From: Bacteroides sp. CAG:545
GTDB lineage: Bacteria; Bacteroidota; Bacteroidia; Bacteroidales; UBA932
Direction of reading: 5' to 3'
NCBI GenBank assembly: GCA_000432515.1
Contig: HF996057.1
Location: 1-64,000, forward strand
DNA: 64,000 nucleotides
Numbering within the stretch: position 1 is the stretch's first letter; every line of letters begins with the position of its first letter. The notes beneath the pieces are model-generated. The model did not search any database and was not told the origin of the DNA. It was given only the letters and a program-made list of their open reading frames with translations. This document shows positions 26,559 through 35,661 of this stretch, one piece after another. A program made the translations under genes and the position numbers.

Positions 26559-27789
26559 ATTGGTTTCGGCAGCGTTGTCGCTTGTGTTTCTGCCTCTGGG
26601 CATCCAGGCTCAGGAGGTGGATACCACGAGTTTCAATGCATTGGAATACAGTATGCAGAAACGCTATCGCCCTCGGAATGAGGCGTTTGTCTCGGAAAAA
26701 TTCCTGGACAATACCTTTCTGCGTGCGGGAATGGGTACTGTGGGCCTGTTCCGCAATTCCGTGTCAAGTTATTCTCAGGGACCGTCAGTCTCAGTTTCAG
26801 TCGGTAAGATGTTTGATCCGCTTAATGCGGTAAGTGTAGGCGGAACGGTGTCTGAGTTCCGGCGCAATGTGGATGGAGTCCGTGTCTGGCGTGTCGGAGC
26901 AGGCATTTCACACAGTTTCGATTTTACTTCATATTTCTACGGCTATTCGCCTTCAAGGATATTCAATGTCTCTACGGTAGAGGGGGCGGAAGTCTCGCTT
27001 GTACGCACTTCCGGGAAGTATTCTGCTGCTGTTCAGGTGAATATGGGCATTGACCTGCGTGCAAGAATCGCACGTGAGATGGATATCTTCTTCACCCCTT
27101 CATTTATGCTCGGCAACGACGGTACGGATTGCCTCTATTCTCCGGACAGATGCCATATCGGTTATGGCTTCAATTTCGGCCTGCTCGCTTATTTCAACAG
27201 GTTCAATGCCGCAGGGCGCGAAGGTTTCGGGGCCTGGTTTGTCCGCGATGCGTCGATTTCTTTCTCTGGAGGTGTCCAGCTCCAGCTCGCGGACATTGTC
27301 GGAGAAACAGTAGGCTATCTTCCTTCAGCACGGGAGAGTGCAGCCCTTTCATACGCCAAACTGCTGAACGGACCGCTTTCTGTCAGACTGTCAGGGTTTT
27401 ACGGTCGTGATATATGGAAGAAGTTCAATGACGGAAGACAGATGAACTGTTATTATGGCGGTGTCAGGGGAGAACTTATGTTCGAGACGCTTTATTGGCG
27501 CAAAAACAGCCGTCAGGTATTTTCAATGCCTTTGCTTCTAGGTCCTGAAGCCGGACTTATATGGAAAACAGACGACGGATATGCTATCCGCCGCCTGTAT
27601 CTCGGTCTTTCTGCCGGTATTCAGTTCCGGTTCAATCTTGCCTCCCACTTCGGACTTTTCATCGAGCCGAGAATGTCAGTCGTTCCTTATTCCTGGAAGT
27701 CACGCAGCGGAAATGTTCTCGTAAAGTCATTCGCCACCTGGTATGACACGCTGTTCACTCTTCAGATGGGTGTCAATATTCCGCTTTGA
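26542..27789 (+). CDS. Outer-membrane beta-barrel protein, end of fimbrillin operon
   Basis: ATG 26542 (MRMGSKLVSAALSLVFLPLGIQA) gives a signal peptide and overlaps the previous gene by 17 bases; a GTG at 26527 is also in frame. The mature protein, about 390 residues, alternates hydrophobic and polar residues in many strands (VSVSVGKMFDPLNAVSVGG, FGLLAYFNRFN, LYLGLSAGIQFRFN) and ends LQMGVNIPL. No named family is recognised. Its place after the OmpA-C protein suggests an outer-membrane assembly or usher-like role, unproven. Confidence 0.6.
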   Translation: MRMGSKLVSAALSLVFLPLGIQAQEVDTTSFNALEYSMQKRYRPRNEAFVSEKFLDNTFLRAGMGTVGLFRNSVSSYSQGPSVSVSVGKMFDPLNAVSVGGTVSEFRRNVDGVRVWRVGAGISHSFDFTSYFYGYSPSRIFNVSTVEGAEVSLVRTSGKYSAAVQVNMGIDLRARIAREMDIFFTPSFMLGNDGTDCLYSPDRCHIGYGFNFGLLAYFNRFNAAGREGFGAWFVRDASISFSGGVQLQLADIVGETVGYLPSARESAALSYAKLLNGPLSVRLSGFYGRDIWKKFNDGRQMNCYYGGVRGELMFETLYWRKNSRQVFSMPLLLGPEAGLIWKTDDGYAIRRLYLGLSAGIQFRFNLASHFGLFIEPRMSVVPYSWKSRSGNVLVKSFATWYDTLFTLQMGVNIPL

Positions 27790-27812
27790 CGGCTTTCCTG
27801 TTTTTCAAATCG

Positions 27813-28856
27813 TTAAAATCCCCAGTCGGATGCTTTGAATGAGCTTTTCGGCGCATTCGGTACATTGACGAAGTACTTGAAACCGGTGAGTTTCTCAAGG
27901 TCTGAAATCGACATCAGGTCCTTGGCGCTGAGCTTGTAGTTCTTTCCTTTCTGCTTTGCGGCGGTCTCATGACGGAGCACATATGCGACACATTTAAGTT
28001 CGTCAGCGGAGCACTGTGTCACTGATTTGCCTGTGTTGCCTTTTTTTGTGCGGAGCAAGGCATAATAGAACATTGTCGGCATACTGACATCTGAACGGCC
28101 TCCGAACTGAATAGTCTTTGCCTTTTGTGTCTTGCCGTAAACATCGGTGTAATCGTCGAAATAACAGCCGATTACCATATAGAGACTGTCCTGTGGGACA
28201 ATTCCGTCAACATATCCTTCGAGTGTGTTCCAAGGTGCACCTCCAGTGTTGAATCCGTCTTGGTCCTGGATATTCGAATAGTAGAATACCTGGCGGTTGG
28301 TATTCGTAGAAGATGTTCTTTCGTTGGAACCGAGCATATGGCCCTTGTTACATCCTCCTCCAGTTGCTTTTGAATTGTACTGGATAGCCGAAGGAATGTC
28401 CGGATCTTTTCTGTAGTCGTTAGTTCTGTTAGCTTGTCCTATCGGATGCAGACTGTTGTGCCTGATTGCAGCCACCCATACCGGGCAATGATGACTCTTG
28501 CTGAAGCATACGGTGTAGTTTCTTGCTCTTTTCCCGTTGTGAGCATATTTTTCCGGGCCGTTGCAGAGATGATATGCATAATACAAGTCGCTGTTTTCTG
28601 CATCAACAAGGTATTTTGTGCCTTCTTTCTTGGCATTGACGGCAGGAAGCTCGAACCATTTTGCCCCTGTGGTAACTGACGGCTCAGGGTTAGGACCAGG
28701 TTCCGGATTTGGTTCCGGTTCCTGGTCTGGATTCTCAGGTTTGTTCGGCGTTTCAATGTCGGTTTTATTGTCATCCGGCGAACATGCCACGAAAACTGGC
28801 ATCATAGTAAGTGCAAATGCGAGCACTGCCGCTGAAAGTGTCCTTTTCAGATTCAT
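27813..28856 (-). CDS. DNA/RNA non-specific endonuclease, lipoprotein
   Basis: A signal with lipobox (LTMMPVFVAC) is followed by a Pro/Glu/Asn repeat linker (EPEPNPEPGPNPEP, about residues 45-60) and a NUC1 domain. The catalytic motif is GCNKGHMLGS, replacing the usual DRGH with NKGH; the metal Asn is in FYYSNIQDQ. Such surface or secreted nucleases degrade free nucleic acid. It ends 23 bases from the convergent outer-membrane gene and starts 12 bases after the aminotransferase stop, so it is probably co-transcribed with the latter. 347 residues. Confidence 0.88.
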   Translation of the reverse strand: MNLKRTLSAAVLAFALTMMPVFVACSPDDNKTDIETPNKPENPDQEPEPNPEPGPNPEPSVTTGAKWFELPAVNAKKEGTKYLVDAENSDLYYAYHLCNGPEKYAHNGKRARNYTVCFSKSHHCPVWVAAIRHNSLHPIGQANRTNDYRKDPDIPSAIQYNSKATGGGCNKGHMLGSNERTSSTNTNRQVFYYSNIQDQDGFNTGGAPWNTLEGYVDGIVPQDSLYMVIGCYFDDYTDVYGKTQKAKTIQFGGRSDVSMPTMFYYALLRTKKGNTGKSVTQCSADELKCVAYVLRHETAAKQKGKNYKLSAKDLMSISDLEKLTGFKYFVNVPNAPKSSFKASDWGF

Positions 28857-28867
28857 TTCTAACTATT

Positions 28868-30070
28868 TTAAATTGTCCTGCCGGGATAAGACGCGAGGCC
28901 TTTTTCGAGGACGTCCAGGGCTTTTTCCAGTTCCGGAACTTCCAGGACATAGGCAATGCGGATATGATTCTGTCCGACTCCAGGCGTTTTGTAGAACGAG
29001 GCTGCAGGGGTTACCATCGTGGTCTGCCCCTCATATCTGAATTCGGTAAGCATCCACTTTGCGAAGTTCTCTGCATTGTCCACTGGAATTTCGGCGATTG
29101 TATAGAATGCGCCCATCGGGACAGGGGAGAATACTCCCGGCATTGCATTGAGCCTGCTGAGCATATAGTCGCGCCTTCTGATATATTCTTCCTTTACTGC
29201 TTCAAAATATGACTGCGGAGTATCCAGCGCTCCGATAGCGGCAAGCTGGCCGTAGATCGGAGGACATAGACGTGCCTGGGCATATTTCATCGCCGCGGTC
29301 ATCACGTCCTTGTTGTGTGAGATGATGCAGCCGATACGGCAGCCGCACAGATTGTACCTCTTGGAGACGGAATCGACCAGAATGACGTTCTGCTCAAGTC
29401 CGGGGATGTTCATTGCCGAGAAATGCGGCTCGTCAGTATAGCAGAACTCTCTGTAAACCTCGTCGGAAATCAGGAAGAGATCGTGCTTTTTGGCAACCTC
29501 GCCGAGCGCAAGCATGTTTTCCTTGGTGTAGAGCGTGCCTGTAGGATTTCCGGGATTGCTGATGAGGATGGCCTTGGTGCGCGGAGTGATAAGTTTCTCG
29601 AACTCAGACATTTCCGGGACTTTGAATCCGTTGCGGATGTCTGTCGGCACAGCCTTCAGCGTGATGCCGTTCATGAAAGCGAACGTGTTGTAGTTCGTGT
29701 AGAACGGTTCCAGCACAATGACTTCGTCACCCTCGTCGCAAGTAATCTGAAGGGACAGGTTCACGCCTTCGCTTCCCGCCACTGTGACGATGAGCTCAGG
29801 AACTTCAATGTCGATTCCGATTTTCTTGTAGTACTTTTCTACAAGTCCTTTGCGCAGCTCTATCAGACCTGCCGAATTTGAGTAGGATACGTGGTCCAAT
29901 GTGTTCTGGCGTACTGCTTCCAATGCGCACTCAGGGGATTTGATATCCGGCTGGCCGACATTGAGATGATAGACTTTTATACCTGAAGATTTTGCGGCAT
30001 CCGCGAATGGAACCAGTTTTCTGATGGCCGATGCGGGCATCAGTTCAGACTTGCGGGAGATTTTTGTCAT
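28868..30070 (-). CDS. Class I/II pyridoxal-phosphate aminotransferase
   Basis: The 400-residue fold-type I protein has VYHLNVGQPD, SYSNSAGLIELR, the cofactor motif SNPGNPTGTLY, ISDEVYREF (Asp/Tyr pair) and the Schiff-base lysine in VDSVSKRYNLCGCRIG. It resembles aspartate/aromatic aminotransferases that move an amino group to 2-oxoglutarate in the cytoplasm. ATG 30070 (MTKISRKSELMPAS) matches the family start; longer frames run into the promoter. It is divergent from glnN, which links the pair to nitrogen assimilation. Confidence 0.85.
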   Translation of the reverse strand: MTKISRKSELMPASAIRKLVPFADAAKSSGIKVYHLNVGQPDIKSPECALEAVRQNTLDHVSYSNSAGLIELRKGLVEKYYKKIGIDIEVPELIVTVAGSEGVNLSLQITCDEGDEVIVLEPFYTNYNTFAFMNGITLKAVPTDIRNGFKVPEMSEFEKLITPRTKAILISNPGNPTGTLYTKENMLALGEVAKKHDLFLISDEVYREFCYTDEPHFSAMNIPGLEQNVILVDSVSKRYNLCGCRIGCIISHNKDVMTAAMKYAQARLCPPIYGQLAAIGALDTPQSYFEAVKEEYIRRRDYMLSRLNAMPGVFSPVPMGAFYTIAEIPVDNAENFAKWMLTEFRYEGQTTMVTPAASFYKTPGVGQNHIRIAYVLEVPELEKALDVLEKGLASYPGRTI

Positions 30071-30132
30071 TTTGTTACGTTTTAATTTAACTATTACCGT
30101 TTTAGTTAAAAAATATATCCTATATAGTGATG

Positions 30133-30140
30133 CAAAGATA
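30133..30140 (-). promoter_or_regulatory. -7 box (TATCTTTG on the minus strand) for the aminotransferase
   Basis: Read leftward, TATCTTTG fits TAnnTTTG. The leader of about 55 bases contains an 8-base inverted repeat, TTTAACTA (30086-30093) and TAGTTAAA (30103-30110), which may be a regulator site or leader hairpin. Confidence 0.5.
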
Positions 30141-30151
30141 GTGATTTTTTT

Positions 30152-30159
30152 TACCTTTG
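30152..30159 (+). promoter_or_regulatory. -7 box (TACCTTTG) for glnN
   Basis: TACCTTTG fits TAnnTTTG and lies 12 bases beyond the divergent -7 box, so the two promoters overlap and share upstream DNA. The start near 30165 gives a leader of about 24 bases before ATG 30189. Confidence 0.55.
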
Positions 30160-30188
30160 TGGACGTACTTAACAAAATCAACAACATT

Positions 30189-32363
30189 ATGTCAACTTTC
30201 AGACAAAGAGCATTGGACGAAGCATCCGCACATGCTGCGGAGCGATTCTTCGTTGAGAAGAGGCCGGTATCGGCTTACTTCGGAGAAAACGTGTTTGACC
30301 TCGCCAAAATGAGGAAATACATGTCTCAGACTGCTTACGATGCTGTCATTGCTGCTGTAAAGTTCGGCAAGAAGATCGACAGGGCTGTAGCCAATGAAAT
30401 CGCATCAGCCATGAAGACCTGGGCTACCGAGAAGGGTGCTACGCATTACACCCATCTTTTCCAGCCGCTTACCGGTACTACTGCAGAAAAGCACGAGTCT
30501 TTCGTTACTGTGAAAGACGGCCAAGCATTCGAGAGATTCAGCGGAAGCGCGCTCGTCCAGCAGGAGCCTGATGCATCCAGTTTTCCGAATGGAGGACTGC
30601 GTAACACATTTGAAGCCAGAGGTTATTCCGCATGGGACCCTAACTCTCCGGTATTCATCTTGGACGAGACACTCTGTATCCCGTCAGTATTTGTGTCGTA
30701 CACGGGCGAGGCTCTTGATATGAAAGTGCCGAATTTGCGCTCAATCCAGGCGCTAAGCAACGCTGCAACGTCAGTGGTGAATCTTTTCGACAAGTCCGTA
30801 AAGGCTGTTTCTGTCAATGTGGGACTCGAGCAGGAATACTTCCTTGTCGATGAGTCACTGTACAATGCGCGTCCTGACCTCAAGCTTTGCGACAGGACAG
30901 TAATCGGTCACACATCAGCCAAAGACCAGCAGTTGTCCGACCACTATTTCGGCGCTATTCCTAGCCGCGTGGAAGCATTCATGAAGGATTTTGAGACTGA
31001 GGCATACAAACTCGGAATCCAGCTTCAGACAAGACACAATGAAGTGGCTCCCAATCAGTTCGAGTGCGCCCCTGTGTTCTGTGAGGCGACGAAAGCCATT
31101 GACCAGAATATGCTGTTGATGATACTTATGCCGAAAGTGGCTGAGAAACATCATCTTAAAGTGATCTTCCACGAAAAACCTTTCGACGGCATCAACGGGA
31201 GCGGAAAACATTGCAACTGGTCGATGCAGACTGATACAGGTGTGAATCTCCTGTCCCCAGGCAAGACTCCTACCAAGAATCTCCAGTTCCTTGCATTCTA
31301 TGCTTCAGTAGTACGTGCAGTATATCGTCACGACTATCTGCTGATGACATCCGTATGTTCATTGAACAACTCATATAGACTTGGAGGTCACGAGGCGCCT
31401 CCTGCTGTAATGTCCATCTTCTCAGGCTCTACATTGTCAAAAATTTTCGACAATATCCTGAACATGAAGGATTTCGCTGATGCAGAGGCCAGCAAGGCTT
31501 CCATCCAGATGGTAAGCTCCATTCCTGAAATCGTTCAGGACAATACCGACAGGAACAGGACATCTCCATTTGCCTTTACAGGTAACCGTTTCGAATTCCG
31601 TGCTGTAGGATCTTCTGCCAATGCGGCAGGCGCCACATATGTGCTGAACTCGATTGTGGCTGAGAGTCTTAATGATTTCCGCAAGGAAGTAGATGAGCTT
31701 GAAGCCAATGGTGAGAATCGCCAGAGTGCAGTGCTTACAGTGGTGAGAAAGTTCATTGCCGAGTCCAGGAATGTGATGTTTGAAGGAAACGGTTACAGCA
31801 AGGAATGGGAAGAGGAGGCTGCCAAGAGGGGATTGAGAGCTGTGCGCAATGTTCCTGAGGCATTTAAAGTATTCCTTGAGAAGGATTCGGTGGAAATGTT
31901 TGATAAACTGGGAGTTCTGTCACCGGTGGAATCACAGGCCCGTTACGAGGTTATGAATGAGACTTATGTGAAGAAGCTCCAGATTGAAGCCAGGCTTATC
32001 GGCGACGTCTGCCTGAATCACGTGGTTCCTGCTGCCGTAAGTTATCAGAATATTCTTGTAAAGAGCATCCAAGGATGCAAGGATGTGTTCGGTGAAGAAT
32101 TCAAGTCCCTCTGCAAGGCGGACATGGATACCTACAAGAAGATTTCCGGTTTCGTGAACAATATCTCCGCTGATGTGGAAGCGCTTGTGGAAGCCCGCAA
32201 GAAAGCGAACAAGGTGGAAGATATGGCTGAAAGGGCATATTTGTACTCGACAGAAGTCAAGAATGAAATGGACAAGGTACGTTACAATGCTGACCATCTC
32301 GAGATGCTTGTAGATGACGAACTCTGGCCATTACCAAAATATCGAGAGCTATTGTTCTTCTAA
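30189..32363 (+). CDS. glnN: Type III glutamine synthetase
   Basis: The 724-residue protein has the GSIII layout typical of Bacteroidetes: an N-terminal extension ending near FFVEKRPVSAYFGENVFD, THYTHLFQPLTGTTAEKHESF (beta-grasp substitute), FPNGGLRNTFEARGYSAWD, VNVGLEQEYFLVD (metal Glu), TRHNEVAPNQFECAPVF, GINGSGKHCNWSMQTDTG and NRTSPFAFTGNRFEFRAVGSS. It joins ammonia and glutamate with ATP use in the cytoplasm and is the main ammonia-assimilation enzyme of these bacteria. ATG 30189 (MSTFRQRALDEA) fits the promoter; an earlier frame start would precede it. Residues and length look normal. Confidence 0.95.
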   Translation: MSTFRQRALDEASAHAAERFFVEKRPVSAYFGENVFDLAKMRKYMSQTAYDAVIAAVKFGKKIDRAVANEIASAMKTWATEKGATHYTHLFQPLTGTTAEKHESFVTVKDGQAFERFSGSALVQQEPDASSFPNGGLRNTFEARGYSAWDPNSPVFILDETLCIPSVFVSYTGEALDMKVPNLRSIQALSNAATSVVNLFDKSVKAVSVNVGLEQEYFLVDESLYNARPDLKLCDRTVIGHTSAKDQQLSDHYFGAIPSRVEAFMKDFETEAYKLGIQLQTRHNEVAPNQFECAPVFCEATKAIDQNMLLMILMPKVAEKHHLKVIFHEKPFDGINGSGKHCNWSMQTDTGVNLLSPGKTPTKNLQFLAFYASVVRAVYRHDYLLMTSVCSLNNSYRLGGHEAPPAVMSIFSGSTLSKIFDNILNMKDFADAEASKASIQMVSSIPEIVQDNTDRNRTSPFAFTGNRFEFRAVGSSANAAGATYVLNSIVAESLNDFRKEVDELEANGENRQSAVLTVVRKFIAESRNVMFEGNGYSKEWEEEAAKRGLRAVRNVPEAFKVFLEKDSVEMFDKLGVLSPVESQARYEVMNETYVKKLQIEARLIGDVCLNHVVPAAVSYQNILVKSIQGCKDVFGEEFKSLCKADMDTYKKISGFVNNISADVEALVEARKKANKVEDMAERAYLYSTEVKNEMDKVRYNADHLEMLVDDELWPLPKYRELLFF

Positions 32364-32367
32364 AAAA

Positions 32368-33618
32368 TTGATTGTGAGGAAGTTATTAGTATTACTATCA
32401 TTACTGTCACCGGCCTTCGCGGTTTCTTGTACGAACCGTGAGGTCGGTGACCCTTTGTCTATACCTTTTGTAAAGGAGGCAATTTCAGACACGACATCGG
32501 CAGTATATTGCCAGGTAAAGTCAGGATGTTTGGATGGAGTGTACGGCTCCATATCCGTAATCGGACCGGCTCAGGAGGCATTGGTTATGACGGAAGCATT
32601 GTCCTGTTGCGATTATTTCGACAATGTGGACGGGAGAAGCGTCCCGGACGGACTTCCTGATTTTGCGGGCGAGACGCTTGACCTGATATGCGATTCTGCG
32701 AATGCACCCTATGAAGGGTATGTCGCCAAAGGCAATGAGAATTATCTTAAGGAATTGACTTTCAAGAATTTCCTGAGCGCATTGGACACTACTTGCGCCG
32801 TGGGGCAGTTCGACAAGAATTCATTGACAAGAAAGCAGTCCTCCAAGATCGTGATACTGGCTTCCCCATATTCGTCCGCTTACGGTTACAGGGACATAAT
32901 GTCCATCGTGAAGAAGGCAAGGCCTCAGGTCAATGTGGTTTCTGTCTGTCATTCCATGTTTGATTATGCTGTTTCCCGCCATGGGGACAAGTCCAGTGTC
33001 ATGGTATGGACAAGTGAAGACATTCTGGGCGCAGGAGTCTATTCTGCGGTCTGCTCGGATTTGTCTGATGATTATCCGTCAATGAAACATGTGACCGTCT
33101 GTCCGGATCACTCAGGAACATTGAAAGAAAGGATATTGTCTTTCCTGGACAAATGCAAGGCTACGGAGATGACTGAAAAGATAGATGCTGCGATTGTGGA
33201 TGACATGTCCCTGGATGCTGACAGTCTGAATGCGGAATTGGGCATTATGCTCGACAATGGTACCGACGGCATCGAAGTTTACAAGTCATTGTTGTCTGAC
33301 GGGTTTGAGTTCATTGATCCGAAGCATGCAGTGACGGCGCAGTGCGAGCGCTATTTGAGAAAAGAGAATTATTTTACTCACAGGGTGGCGTATCCTATCG
33401 TGAATATCTATTGTACAGTGCCTGTTTCAGGATTGTCGTCGTCTGATTATGATGAAAACGGCAGTTTTACTGATTCCTTCAAGTATGATAGGGCGGATAA
33501 TTCAGATAATGAGACGTTCCTTCTCATTGAAGCGCCAGGAGGATTTTTGTCGGACAGTCAGAAGGCTTACTTGAGAAGGTATGCCGGAAATATTTATAGT
33601 CAATATGTTTCAAATTAG
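32368..33618 (+). CDS. Hypothetical lipoprotein downstream of glnN
   Basis: TTG 32368 or GTG 32374 starts a lipoprotein signal (VRKLLVLLSLLSPAFAVSC). The mature part, about 395 residues, has alternating strand and helix with KIVILASPYSSAYGYRDIM, VNVVSVCHSMFDYAV, VMVWTSEDILGAG and a C-terminal FLLIEAPGGFLSD. The alpha/beta rhythm recalls a two-domain periplasmic binding fold, but I recognise no family. It starts 4 bases after the glnN stop and its end overlaps the exonuclease gene, so it is in the same transcript. Confidence 0.55.
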   Translation: MIVRKLLVLLSLLSPAFAVSCTNREVGDPLSIPFVKEAISDTTSAVYCQVKSGCLDGVYGSISVIGPAQEALVMTEALSCCDYFDNVDGRSVPDGLPDFAGETLDLICDSANAPYEGYVAKGNENYLKELTFKNFLSALDTTCAVGQFDKNSLTRKQSSKIVILASPYSSAYGYRDIMSIVKKARPQVNVVSVCHSMFDYAVSRHGDKSSVMVWTSEDILGAGVYSAVCSDLSDDYPSMKHVTVCPDHSGTLKERILSFLDKCKATEMTEKIDAAIVDDMSLDADSLNAELGIMLDNGTDGIEVYKSLLSDGFEFIDPKHAVTAQCERYLRKENYFTHRVAYPIVNIYCTVPVSGLSSSDYDENGSFTDSFKYDRADNSDNETFLLIEAPGGFLSDSQKAYLRRYAGNIYSQYVSN

Positions 33619-34420
33619 TATTCAACCGGAAGAAATAGACAAACTGAAGTTGGCTGCTTTTGACGGGAAGATCACTGTCATAGACAAGCCGGGAGATGAG
33701 TTTGACAGGGCTGTAGCATATTTGAGGCGGCAGAAGGTCATTGGCTTCGATACGGAGTCAAGGCCTTGTTTCACGTCATTTCAGCCGAAGGGCGGTGTGG
33801 CTCTTCTGCAGCTTTCCGGACCTAAAGAGGCGTTTCTGTTCAGAATCAAGCATGTCGGAATGGAAAAACGTCTTTGCCGGATATTGTCTGACGAGAAGAT
33901 AATCAAAGTGGGCGCCGCGGTTCATGATGATGTGCGAGGCCTTCAGAAATACACTGAGTTCGAGGCCCGTGGCTTTGTGGACCTGCAGAAAATCGTATGG
34001 GAATACGGGATTCGGGACAAGAGTGTCAAGAAAATGTCCGCAATTATTCTCGGCGTGAGGATATCCAAGACTCAGCAGCTCTCCAATTGGGAAGCGGAGG
34101 TGCTTTCTGAGGCTCAGATGCTTTATGCGGCTACTGACGCTTGGGTCTGCCGGGAGATGTACAAGGCGCTGCTCAAGTCGGAAAAGCATCCGCTGACTCC
34201 GGAAGAAATGATTCCGCCGGCTCAACTTGCTTACAATGAGGAACATAAGTCGGAGAAGAAGAAAGAGGCTGAGACGAAAAAGGAGAAAAAGGAAGAGGAA
34301 GAGAGCAAGGCGAAGAAACATAACAGGCGATACTGGATGCGTAAGCGCTATTACAGGAACAAGCGTAGAAACAAAAACAAAAATAAGGACAATGGTAAAG
34401 ATAATACTGAAAAAAGGTAG
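33605..34420 (+). CDS. RNase D-like 3'-5' exonuclease with basic C-terminal tail
   Basis: ATG 33605 overlaps the lipoprotein stop by 14 bases. The DEDDy exonuclease motifs are present: VIGFDTESRP (Asp and Glu), KVGAAVHDDVRGL (second Asp) and LYAATDAWVCREMY (the Tyr-x3-Asp motif). The domain covers about residues 25-200, without the HRDC domains of true RNase D. Residues 218-271 form a strongly charged tail, first Lys/Glu-rich then Arg/Lys/Asn-rich (RRYWMRKRYYRNKRRNKN), suited to RNA or ribosome binding. Its 3' end overlaps the methyltransferase gene by 29 bases. Confidence 0.85.
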   Translation: MFQISIQPEEIDKLKLAAFDGKITVIDKPGDEFDRAVAYLRRQKVIGFDTESRPCFTSFQPKGGVALLQLSGPKEAFLFRIKHVGMEKRLCRILSDEKIIKVGAAVHDDVRGLQKYTEFEARGFVDLQKIVWEYGIRDKSVKKMSAIILGVRISKTQQLSNWEAEVLSEAQMLYAATDAWVCREMYKALLKSEKHPLTPEEMIPPAQLAYNEEHKSEKKKEAETKKEKKEEEESKAKKHNRRYWMRKRYYRNKRRNKNKNKDNGKDNTEKR

Positions 34421-35585
34421 AGAGGAGTCATTGAGGAGATTCCATCCCTGGGTGTTCTCGGGGGCAATCGCGCAGGTGGTAGGTGAACCTGCTGAAGGTG
34501 ACGTGGTGAGTGTGCATGGCTCTGACGGAAAGTTTCTTGCAGCAGGACATTATCAGATCGGTTCCATTGCCGTAAGGGTTTTGAGTTTCGACAGCGCTGT
34601 AATCAATGAAGATTATTGGAAGTCAATGCTGTTGAAAGCTTTTGCAGTACGCAAGGCTGTCGGACTGGCCGACAATGCACAGACAAATTGTTTCCGGCTT
34701 GTCCATGGAGAAGGAGACGGGCTTCCTGGATTTATAATCGATTGGTATGACGGGGTTTGCGTTATGCAGGCACATTCTGTGGGCATGTTCAGGGCCAAGA
34801 AGCAGATAGCTGATGCTCTGGTGTCCATATTCGGGGACAGCCTGAAGGCCGTGTATGACAAGAGTTCCGGTACGGCTCCGTTCAAGGCCGGGCTCGATCT
34901 TGTGGACGGTTATCTTTACAAGAAAGCGGATTTCTGTGACGATGAGCAGGTCGTGACCGAAAACGGAAACAAGTTCATAGTGAACTGGACAGAAGGCCAG
35001 AAGACAGGTTTTTTCTTGGACCAGAGAGAGAACAGGGCCCTTGTCGGCAGATATGCTTCAGGTCGTAATGTGCTGAACCTGTTCTGCTATACTGGAGGTT
35101 TCTCAATCTACGCTTTAGGTGCAGGAGCCTCTCATGTGGATTCTGTGGACAGCTCAGCGAAGGCGATGGCACTGGTGGACAAGAACGTGGCATTAGGCGG
35201 TTTCGAGCCGTCACGCCATACCAGTTATTGTACTGACGCTCTCGTTTTTCTGAGAGACATTCCTGCAGACAAATATGATCTGATGATAGTGGACCCGCCT
35301 GCGTTCGCCAAGCATCGCGGGGCATTGAAAAATGCATTGAGAGCATACCAGCGTCTGAATGCTGCGGCTATTTCAAAGGTCGCTCCAGGAGGTCTTGTAT
35401 TTACGTTCAGCTGCTCCCAGGTTGTGGACAAAGAGGCTTTTGCTCTTGCTGTGTTCTCCGCAGCCGCTCAGTGCGGACGTAGTGTGAGGATTCTTGACAG
35501 GCTCAATCAGCCGGCAGACCACTCCGTGAATATCTATCATCCGGAAGGGGAGTACCTGAAGGGGCTGCTGCTTTATGTGGAATAA
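34392..35585 (+). CDS. RlmI-type 23S rRNA (cytosine-C5) methyltransferase
   Basis: The N-terminal PUA domain (RRFHPWVFSGAIAQV, GHYQIGSIAVRVL) is followed by an EEHEH insert (HGEGDGLPGFIIDWYDG) and a Rossmann methyltransferase domain: KTGFFLDQRENRALVG, VLNLFCYTGGFSIYALGAGA (SAM motif I), IVDPPAFAKHR (motif IV) and TFSCSQVVD with the catalytic Cys. 397 residues. RlmI family members make m5C1962 in 23S rRNA; substrate here is by family. It ends the glnN-lipoprotein-exonuclease run. Confidence 0.85.
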   Translation: MVKIILKKGREESLRRFHPWVFSGAIAQVVGEPAEGDVVSVHGSDGKFLAAGHYQIGSIAVRVLSFDSAVINEDYWKSMLLKAFAVRKAVGLADNAQTNCFRLVHGEGDGLPGFIIDWYDGVCVMQAHSVGMFRAKKQIADALVSIFGDSLKAVYDKSSGTAPFKAGLDLVDGYLYKKADFCDDEQVVTENGNKFIVNWTEGQKTGFFLDQRENRALVGRYASGRNVLNLFCYTGGFSIYALGAGASHVDSVDSSAKAMALVDKNVALGGFEPSRHTSYCTDALVFLRDIPADKYDLMIVDPPAFAKHRGALKNALRAYQRLNAAAISKVAPGGLVFTFSCSQVVDKEAFALAVFSAAAQCGRSVRILDRLNQPADHSVNIYHPEGEYLKGLLLYVE

Positions 35586-35626
35586 CAAGGACTGTCTGCT
35601 ATTGCAGTCGTCTGAATATAAACGTT

Positions 35627-35661
35627 TTACGGCCGAATTTCACTTTGACCGTAATTTTTTT
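35627..35661 (+). terminator. Rho-independent terminator after the methyltransferase gene
   Basis: A 6-base stem TTACGG (35627-35632) and CCGTAA (35649-35654) encloses a 16-base loop and is followed by a run of seven T. A second short hairpin (GACTG/CAGTC, about 35590-35609) lies just before it. Confidence 0.55.
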
